From an uncultured Dechloromonas sp. (GTDB taxonomy: Bacteria; Pseudomonadota; Gammaproteobacteria; Burkholderiales; Rhodocyclaceae): DNA of 11,692 bases. The position numbers and the translations under genes are program-made. The DNA is taken from contig CAMKYP010000084.1 of assembly GCA_946477505.1 (NCBI GenBank), forward strand, positions 1-11,692. The letters run 5' to 3'. The notes beneath the pieces were generated by a model. The model was not told the DNA's origin. It saw only the letters and a list, made by a program, of their open reading frames with translations, and did not search any database. This document shows positions 7,401-11,692 of this stretch, piece after piece. The stretch's first letter is position 1. Each line of letters starts with the position of its first letter.

Positions 7401-7703
7401 AAGCAGCAGCTTGTGCTTGTCCTCGTTGATCTGCACCAGGCTTTTGCCGGCATCATCGGCCACCAGCACGGAAATGGCAGCATCAAGGGCGGCGGACGGT
7501 GCTTTCGGGTTCAGCAGGGCCAGCGCCGGGCGCAGGCGCTCGACCAGCACCACTTCACCGCGATGCTTGCGCCCGAGCAAGCTACCGGGGCCGTAATCCT
7601 CGCGGTCGAAGGCAAACACCGTTTCCCAACCCAGGTGCTCGGCAAAGAATTCGGCCGTGCCGGCCTGGAGCATCTGGTCTTCGGAATAGGCGTTCGCGTT
7701 CAT
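4464..7703 (-). CDS. hsdR: Type I restriction enzyme, R (endonuclease/translocase) subunit
   Basis: This motor and nuclease subunit joins HsdM and HsdS. On unmodified target DNA it translocates DNA with ATP and cuts at a distance. The 1079 residues are in the usual range for the family. The N-terminal PD-(D/E)xK nuclease shows D152 and E166-L-K168 (ADLVGFVNGLPLLFIELK). The SF2 helicase core follows: Walker A TQGSGKS (313-319), DEAH box (414-417), FTGTP (440-444), a motif V region with WLTGFDVKSL (677-686) and motif VI QAIARVNR (702-709). A helical C-terminal part follows that should contact the methyltransferase. The ATG is nine bases after the hsdS stop and in the same frame. No good Shine-Dalgarno sequence precedes it, so translation probably depends on coupling to hsdS. 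All key motifs are present, so it should be active. Confidence 0.96.
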   Translation of the reverse strand: MNANAYSEDQMLQAGTAEFFAEHLGWETVFAFDREDYGPGSLLGRKHRGEVVLVERLRPALALLNPKAPSAALDAAISVLVADDAGKSLVQINEDKHKLLLDGVTVEARDAAGHLGQFVIKVIEFNPQKVADNDFLMVRELWVEGRQPRRADLVGFVNGLPLLFIELKRYDKDVKLGFDKNLADYKRDIRHLFFFNAFVVLSNGHDALFGSITSPWEHFYRWRRLNEADAMPPKEAPLLQTLLRGMGNKSALLDIVQNFTVFDHSEGSAQAAKIVARNHQYLGVNRVIQRLVSEDPAIQAEVAAGRLGVYWHTQGSGKSYSMVFLVNKVRRTLGGRYSFLVVTDRLDLDDQIATTFAQCDVIADAKAARIPDSASVVERLKRDLRVQFTLVQKFKQRPPKEGLTDKGDLIVLSDEAHRTQYGTLAWNMRHALPKAKFIGFTGTPLIEAKERQLTREVFGPYVSTYDFKRAVEDDSTVKLYYENRGGKLTLIDPDIQAKIQERIDAAYRAGEIDGDQEEALYRKLAQEYPLVTSDTRLEKVAADLVGHYTRRWNTGKAMLVCWDKLTCGRMYTYVQDCWQQRIVEISAKRDAEAKRLAAKGLAESQYLDLLERELVWLKETEICVVISGADSKDLAKDYAAYGLDLAPHAQKLAKRRLDEDFKRADHPFRLVIVCAMWLTGFDVKSLATLYLDKPMQGHTLMQAIARVNRVYKDKKSGWVVDYNGMVRSLRKALATFAAQAEAGDPAAAVDPLEDEKMALADYAASVKAARTHVEGLGFDLMLLIKPQYLDKLEPIAFAVGCVKRNDESRVTFNVLVEAMQAKFRALFPHPDLAEHYDEHDALSAIYNKLNERKHVDDISAMLRELHDVVDDAVAFDAPKVAEPTRNPYDISKINFERLQQEFARAEQQAKTFDLKEKIEARLAAMLRANPSRVDLYEKYQRIIRDYNREKDAAEIAHIFERLMALDDELDVEARRFVREGFDNEEQLAIFDLLQKENLKPSEIDRIRKAAKDLLPTLEQRKVLAAYWQDRAATRAQVETAILDHFYAELPEPFDESEIKLLSARVFGYLMRPGGESSLH

Positions 7704-7712
7704 GACGAAGGA

Positions 7713-8924
7713 TTATATGCGGAGCTGGCCGGAGATCAGGCGGGGGAGCAGGAGGTCGCGGGCTTGGCGGAGTTGGGTGATTTGCTTTTTCAGCACTTCG
7801 ATCTGCTCGATCATCGGTTCCACTTTTTCGTCGAACGCGGCCATGATTTGGGGCGAAGGCAGCAAGAAATTTGTGTCCCGTATTCGATCCCGCTTCAGCT
7901 CGGTTTGGTTGGTGGCGCCTTCACCGAGGGATTCAAAAAGGGCCTCCATCCGCAGTAATTGCTGCCCGAAGAACCAAGGGAAAATTCCAGCATTGGGGCG
8001 AACGATAGTGACATGGGTGTCTACCGTTACGGAATCCAGTTCTTCGCGAACCTGGGCAACCCGGCCCAAGGTGCCGGTGCCAGTACTGTTGATGAGCACA
8101 TCGCCTTTCTGTAGCCATTTCTCGCTGCTGACCTCGTTGGCCAGGTTGCGGGCTTGCTCCAGGCTGAGTTGCCTATCGCGAATGCACTTTTGATTGACGA
8201 CCCGTTTCGCAGAGTTTTTGTCATAGCTTGGTGGCACTCCACGATTTAGATAACTCGTGACTGCACCAATCGTGCTGGCTTCCCAGTCGCTAGGAAGATT
8301 ACGTGTCCCAGCCATTTTTTGTCTGTGCCCCGGGTAGCGCAGCCGGACAAACCATTCCGTATAGATCAGCCGGGCGGCTTCTTCGAGCAGTTCGATGCGT
8401 TTTTCGCAGTTCTCGATCCAATCGTCGATTTGCTCAAGTTGGCTAACGATACGGTCCTGTTCAGATAAGTCAAAAGGCAAGCGAACACGCAGTTCCTCGA
8501 GCGTTGGCGTTTGTAGGCGCTTGGTGCCGTGGGCAGCTTCGTCCGCTTTGGAAAGCACGTAGTCCGCGTTGGCGACGAACCAATAGTAGAGAAATGCACC
8601 CGAAATACCCTCTTTGGCTTTGAGTGCCTTCAGGTCTTGATTGAAGGCCATTGGCCGCTGGGTGATGGCAATGGGCAGCATCTTGGCCAAGGCCATCCCG
8701 CGAACGACTAGCAGCAGGCTATTGGCGGGAACCACCTTGCTGGATGATTCAGCTGCGTCGGACGAAATATGCTCAATCGTGTCATGCAGGCGGCTGACTT
8801 TCATGTCTTTGTTGGAGGCCCAAGGAATTTCTCCCTCCCAAAAACCGGGGTTGTCTCGGGCGGGAGTACCTCCAGAAAGGAAGCTGACGCAGTCGCCCAG
8901 TCGTTTTTCTACCCAGCGGTTCAT
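7713..8924 (-). CDS. hsdS: Type I restriction-modification specificity (S) subunit
   Basis: This subunit chooses the bipartite DNA target for both methylation and cleavage. The 403 residues have the standard two-repeat plan. TRD1 is about 1-155, opening with VEKRLGDCVSFLSGGTP. A first helical spacer (about 156-192, QDRIVSQLEQIDDWIENCEKR) is followed by TRD2 (about 212-360), opening with LPSDWEASTIGAVTSYLNRG. The second spacer helix at the C-terminus ends in LLLPRLISGQLRI, typical of HsdS. Both halves look intact, so a normal split recognition site is expected; its sequence cannot be read from the protein. The ATG overlaps the hsdM TGA by four bases (ATGA), with GGAAG seven bases upstream. The recognition domains look less GC-rich than the spacers, as expected if they are exchanged between strains. 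Confidence 0.95.
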   Translation of the reverse strand: MNRWVEKRLGDCVSFLSGGTPARDNPGFWEGEIPWASNKDMKVSRLHDTIEHISSDAAESSSKVVPANSLLLVVRGMALAKMLPIAITQRPMAFNQDLKALKAKEGISGAFLYYWFVANADYVLSKADEAAHGTKRLQTPTLEELRVRLPFDLSEQDRIVSQLEQIDDWIENCEKRIELLEEAARLIYTEWFVRLRYPGHRQKMAGTRNLPSDWEASTIGAVTSYLNRGVPPSYDKNSAKRVVNQKCIRDRQLSLEQARNLANEVSSEKWLQKGDVLINSTGTGTLGRVAQVREELDSVTVDTHVTIVRPNAGIFPWFFGQQLLRMEALFESLGEGATNQTELKRDRIRDTNFLLPSPQIMAAFDEKVEPMIEQIEVLKKQITQLRQARDLLLPRLISGQLRI

Positions 8925-11182
8925 TGCGCCGCTTCCAGCATAGCCAATACTGCGCCGCTCAATTGAGCGGATTGTTGCTCCAATTCCCGTAATTCGATGG
9001 TGATTTCCTTCAGCCTTTCGGAATTGGCTTCTTCATCAGCATCTGGTTCTGTAGAAACGCCAGCATACCGCCCTGGAGTCAAACTCCAATCCGCCTTTTC
9101 AATCTCTGCCCGCGTCACCGATTTGCATAGCCCGGCGACGTCGGCGTAGCGAGCTTCCGGGAAGCGGTGCAGCAGCCAGTGGCCCTGGGCGATGAAGTGC
9201 AGGGCGGTTTTCAGCGTGTCCAGTGCGGCATCGTGTGGTGTCGGCTGGTCGTCGTGGGTCTTGAGCCAGACGTCGTCGGTGGGGGCGAGGGCGCGGCGCA
9301 GGTCGCGGGCTTGTTTGTTGTCCCAGGAGGCCGACTGGCGGGCGCGCAGGGCTTTTTCGGCGTTTTCGAGCAGTCGACCGCAAGATTTGTGGTCGGCTTC
9401 AATGGCCTTGATTGCAGCGCGCAATTTGTCGGTCAAGGTTTCCAGTCGCGCTTGGGCGGCGATTTGTTCGCTGAGTGCCAGGGCATCGTGCGGGCGGGCG
9501 GCGGCTGCGCGTTCCTGGTTGGCGGCTTTGAGCAGGGCGGCGAACTCGTCATCGTTGTCGTTGGCGGCGACGATGGCTTGTTGTACTTGGCTGGCGAACT
9601 CGTTCAGCTGGTTGGCCGTGACTGGGGATTGCTCGTCGTCGTCCTTGCGCTTGCGGTTGAGGTCGACAAGGCTGGCGTTGTCGGCAAAGTGTTCTGCCAG
9701 CGTCAGCGCGGCGGTGAGGGGAGCACGGTGTTGGGCGAATATGCTTTCCAGTTCGGCCAGGTGCTTTCTGGCGGTCGTCTGGTAACTGGCCACCAATTCA
9801 CGGAATTTGTGATCTTCGCCGCGATGCAGCCAGACGATGGCGGTGAGGTTGGCCAGTTGTTCGTCGGTGAAGCGGTGGTGGCGGGCAGATTCGACGTGAT
9901 AGACGTTGCGGGCATCAATCATCAGCACGCGGTCGTGGCTGTTGCAGGCGGGGGCGATGGCCTGGGCCGGTTTGCCTTTGTCGAAGAACCACAGGGTGCA
10001 GGGCAGCGAGCGGGTGTAGAAGAACTTGGGGCCGATGGCGACCATTGCGTCCACGTGGCCGGTGGAGATCAGGCGGCGGCGGATGTCGCGGTCCTTGTTG
10101 CCGGCGTCGGAAGCGCTGGAGGCCATGACGAAGCCGGCGCGGCCGGTGGCGTTGAGGTAGGCGTAGAAATACTGCAGCCACAAGCTGTTGGCGTTGGAAA
10201 TGGCCTTGGTCTTGGCGTTGGTGCTTGGCAGGCCGAAGGGCAGGCGTTTGCCAGCTTCCGGCATTTGCGGCGTGCCGGCGGCTTCGGCCTCGTCGTCCCA
10301 TTGACCGACTTGCGCCTTGATCTGGTCGGTGTTGACGCCGTCGACGTTGAACGGCGGGTTAGCCATGACGAAGTCGCAGCGGTTGATGAGTTCCGGCTGC
10401 TCGTCGTAGAAACTGTTGGCGATGCGGATGTCGCCTTCGAGGCCGTGCACGGCGAGGTTCATGCGCGCCAGATGGGCGTTGGTTTCGGCCTTTTCCTGGC
10501 CATGGAAGACGACGCGCTGGTGCGGCTGGGCGTGACGTTGCAGCTCGATGAAATGGCCGGTCTGTACAAACATGCCGCCGGAGCCACAGGCCGGGTCGAA
10601 GACGAGGCCGTGGTCCGGTTCGATGACGTTGACGATGAGCCTTACCAGCGAAGGCGGCGTGAAGAATTCGCCGCCTTCCTGGGCGCCGGTTTGGGCAAAT
10701 TTGTTGAGGAAGTATTCGTATATTTTGCCGAAAACGTCACCGGCAGCGTTTTTGAGGTGGTCGCTGTTGAAGGTCTTGATCAGGTCGGCCAGCAGGCGCG
10801 GCTCGAAACCCCGGTAGGCCTTGGGCAGGATGCCGGCCAGCGTCGGGTTGTAAAGCTCGATGTGCTCCATGGCCGTCACCACAGCTTCGGGGAGTTCCGG
10901 GCCTTCGGGCTGGGCGAGCAGGTGGTCGTAGTAGGCGGTGGGCGGCAGGTAGATGGCGGCTTCGCCGATGAAGTCGCCGGGCACCAGTTCGCGCGGCTTG
11001 CCGTTGCGCTGAGGCAGTGTCGGCTCGATCTTCATCTTGACCGCCAGGAAGCGGTTGTAGGCGTGGCGCAGGAAAATCAGGCCGAGCACGGGCATGGCGT
11101 ATTGCGCGGCGGTGAGCTTGGAGTTGGCACGGAGTTTGTCGGCGGCGTCCCAGAGGTCGCGTTCGAGTTTTTCGAGGTTCAT
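8921..11182 (-). CDS. hsdM: Type I restriction-modification DNA methyltransferase (M) subunit
   Basis: This is the N6-adenine methyltransferase subunit, which uses S-adenosylmethionine and works as a complex with HsdS. The N-terminal helical domain begins MNLEKLERDLWDAADKLR, the usual HsdM opening, which fixes the start at 11182 although the frame stays open to 11647. Motif I is FDPACGSGG (195-203) and motif IV is NPPF (275-278). FFTPPSLVRLIV (173-184) precedes them. The C-terminus holds ADWSLTPGRYAGV, seen in many M subunits, then a predicted coiled coil. At 753 residues it is longer than EcoKI HsdM (529). The extra length is mainly an Ala/Glu/Lys-rich helical stretch from about residue 440 to 690. 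No strong Shine-Dalgarno sequence precedes the ATG. It is the first gene of the operon and overlaps hsdS by four bases. Confidence 0.96.
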   Translation of the reverse strand: MNLEKLERDLWDAADKLRANSKLTAAQYAMPVLGLIFLRHAYNRFLAVKMKIEPTLPQRNGKPRELVPGDFIGEAAIYLPPTAYYDHLLAQPEGPELPEAVVTAMEHIELYNPTLAGILPKAYRGFEPRLLADLIKTFNSDHLKNAAGDVFGKIYEYFLNKFAQTGAQEGGEFFTPPSLVRLIVNVIEPDHGLVFDPACGSGGMFVQTGHFIELQRHAQPHQRVVFHGQEKAETNAHLARMNLAVHGLEGDIRIANSFYDEQPELINRCDFVMANPPFNVDGVNTDQIKAQVGQWDDEAEAAGTPQMPEAGKRLPFGLPSTNAKTKAISNANSLWLQYFYAYLNATGRAGFVMASSASDAGNKDRDIRRRLISTGHVDAMVAIGPKFFYTRSLPCTLWFFDKGKPAQAIAPACNSHDRVLMIDARNVYHVESARHHRFTDEQLANLTAIVWLHRGEDHKFRELVASYQTTARKHLAELESIFAQHRAPLTAALTLAEHFADNASLVDLNRKRKDDDEQSPVTANQLNEFASQVQQAIVAANDNDDEFAALLKAANQERAAAARPHDALALSEQIAAQARLETLTDKLRAAIKAIEADHKSCGRLLENAEKALRARQSASWDNKQARDLRRALAPTDDVWLKTHDDQPTPHDAALDTLKTALHFIAQGHWLLHRFPEARYADVAGLCKSVTRAEIEKADWSLTPGRYAGVSTEPDADEEANSERLKEITIELRELEQQSAQLSGAVLAMLEAAQ

Positions 11183-11579
11183 GGTTATGGGTCGAGCCGG
11201 ATGTTGCAGCAAAGGGCGCATTGTATCCGGCCCGCATGGAAACGCTCGGCCGCGATGCGCTGGGCTACAGGAGCGATTGCCTAACTGTGGCTCGGCGAGC
11301 CGATTTTCCGGATGGATGAGGTATTGGCCCGGATTGTCCATTAGGCGCACCGTTGGTGCTGCTTGGATGTCAGCTGAGCATTTGCGGTGATTTTCGCCCC
11401 TCTTCGTCACCGATATCGTTGGATATCGGCTCCTCAGTCGGGAAAAAACTGCCTCGCAACTGCCCTTGCTGCCATCCCAAACCCTAATGAGCAATCCGGG
11501 TTGAACATAGTGCCCAGCCTTGTTCGGCGAGTAGCCTGTTGTCCTTTCCGAACCGGAATTGTTGCTGAAATTGAGGCTT
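11183..11579. other. Non-coding leader and promoter region of the hsd operon
   Basis: About 400 bases separate hsdM from the partial gene on its right. I see no credible gene here. The minus-strand frame continuous with hsdM is open across it, but its translation is low-complexity and unlike any HsdM N-terminus. The operon promoter should lie here. A TACAAT -10-like hexamer occurs on the minus strand (11225-11220), 37 bases before the ATG, but no matching -35 is visible. The region holds several short inverted repeats: 11289-11301 (GGCTCG, one base, CGAGCC), 11347-11359 (GCACC and GGTGC), 11410-11429 and 11546-11558 (TTCCG and CGGAA). Confidence 0.6.
11410..11429. promoter_or_regulatory. Perfect 8-bp inverted repeat upstream of hsdM
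   Basis: CCGATATC (11410-11417) and GATATCGG (11422-11429) are exact inverted copies separated by GTTG. No T-run follows on either strand, so it is not a terminator. It could be an operator controlling the restriction operon or a hairpin in its leader RNA. It lies about 230 bases before the hsdM start. The symmetry is exact; the function is inferred. Confidence 0.4.
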
Positions 11580-11692
11580 TCACTCCTTGAACCTGACCCG
11601 CCGTTTCGGCTGCTGCGGATTCGCCACGTGATCGAGCGGCAGTTCATGCGTCTGCTTGACCTTCGACAGCGCGATGTTGGTTTTCACCTGCG
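11580..11692 (-). CDS. 3' end of an unrecognised gene, cut by the window edge
   Basis: An open minus-strand frame enters from the right edge and ends at a TGA (11582-11580). It encodes 36 visible residues, including VKTNIALSKVKQTHELPLDH and a basic tail PKRRVRFKE. The translation looks like a genuine protein end rather than chance, but I do not recognise the family. It could belong to a neighbouring chromosomal gene or to a mobile element. It is oriented like the hsd operon but separated from hsdM by about 400 bases, so it is probably not part of that operon. No clear terminator follows it. Confidence 0.5.
   Translation of the reverse strand, partial: QVKTNIALSKVKQTHELPLDHVANPQQPKRRVRFKE

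Noticed and set aside
6912..7958. 348-codon plus-strand frame opposite the hsdR start and hsdS end
   Set aside because: Antisense shadow of hsdR and hsdS; no domain or ribosome binding site supports it.
11220..11225. Confident hsdM promoter at TACAAT on the minus strand
   Set aside because: No -35-like hexamer occurs at 15-19 bases upstream, so it is mentioned only as a weak candidate.
9167..11284. 705-codon plus-strand frame opposite hsdM
   Set aside because: It is antisense to a clear hsdM gene. Its Gly/Val/Gln-rich translation is what GC-rich codon bias produces on the opposite strand.
11183..11647. N-terminal extension of hsdM by up to 155 residues
   Set aside because: The frame is open, but the translation resembles no HsdM, while MNLEKLERDLW at 11182 is the usual start of the family.
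1..11692. CRISPR array, tRNA genes or insertion-sequence ends
   Set aside because: No regularly spaced repeats, tRNA-like cloverleaf segments or paired terminal inverted repeats were seen anywhere in the window.

Overview
The window looks like chromosomal DNA from a GC-rich Proteobacterium, most likely a betaproteobacterium. That rests on my memory of how closely the aconitase resembles betaproteobacterial AcnB. A link to Rhodocyclales is only a guess. No tRNA, rRNA, CRISPR array, integrase or complete insertion sequence is visible.

Layout: (1) 1-387 is an AT-rich intergenic region. It carries a rho-independent terminator with no visible gene in front of it, DnaA-box-like sequences, a palindrome with three TTGAGC half-sites, and a plausible sigma-70 promoter. 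(2) 388-2976 (+) is a full-length acnB, encoding the TCA-cycle aconitase B, starting at a GTG behind a good ribosome binding site. (3) 2986-3047 holds two tandem GNRA-loop hairpins. The second is a symmetrical terminator that can serve the two convergent transcription units. (4) 3070-11182 (-) is one compact six-gene operon, read right to left: hsdM, hsdS, hsdR, a DUF3800 gene, an unrecognised 175-residue gene with possible BECR-nuclease features, and a 53-residue ORF that starts inside the stop codon of the gene before it. (5) 11183-11579 is the non-coding leader of the hsd operon, with several short palindromes. (6) 11580 to the right edge holds the 3' end of an unrecognised minus-strand gene.

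How the genes work together: HsdM and HsdS form the DNA-modifying methyltransferase, and HsdR adds ATP-driven translocation and cleavage, giving a complete and apparently intact Type I restriction-modification system. The three downstream genes are spaced so tightly (9-bp gap, 3-bp gap, then an ATGA overlap) that they are very probably co-transcribed with hsdMSR, and coupled translation is likely. A predicted RNase-H-like-fold protein, a possible small RNase-type protein and a basic 53-residue protein attached to a Type I system form the most interesting part of the window. They may be an added defence or toxin module, but that is inference from context.

The hsd block sits directly against a housekeeping gene. 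The last three genes and the target-recognition parts of hsdS look less GC-rich by eye than hsdM, hsdR and acnB, which fits acquisition or exchange by horizontal transfer.
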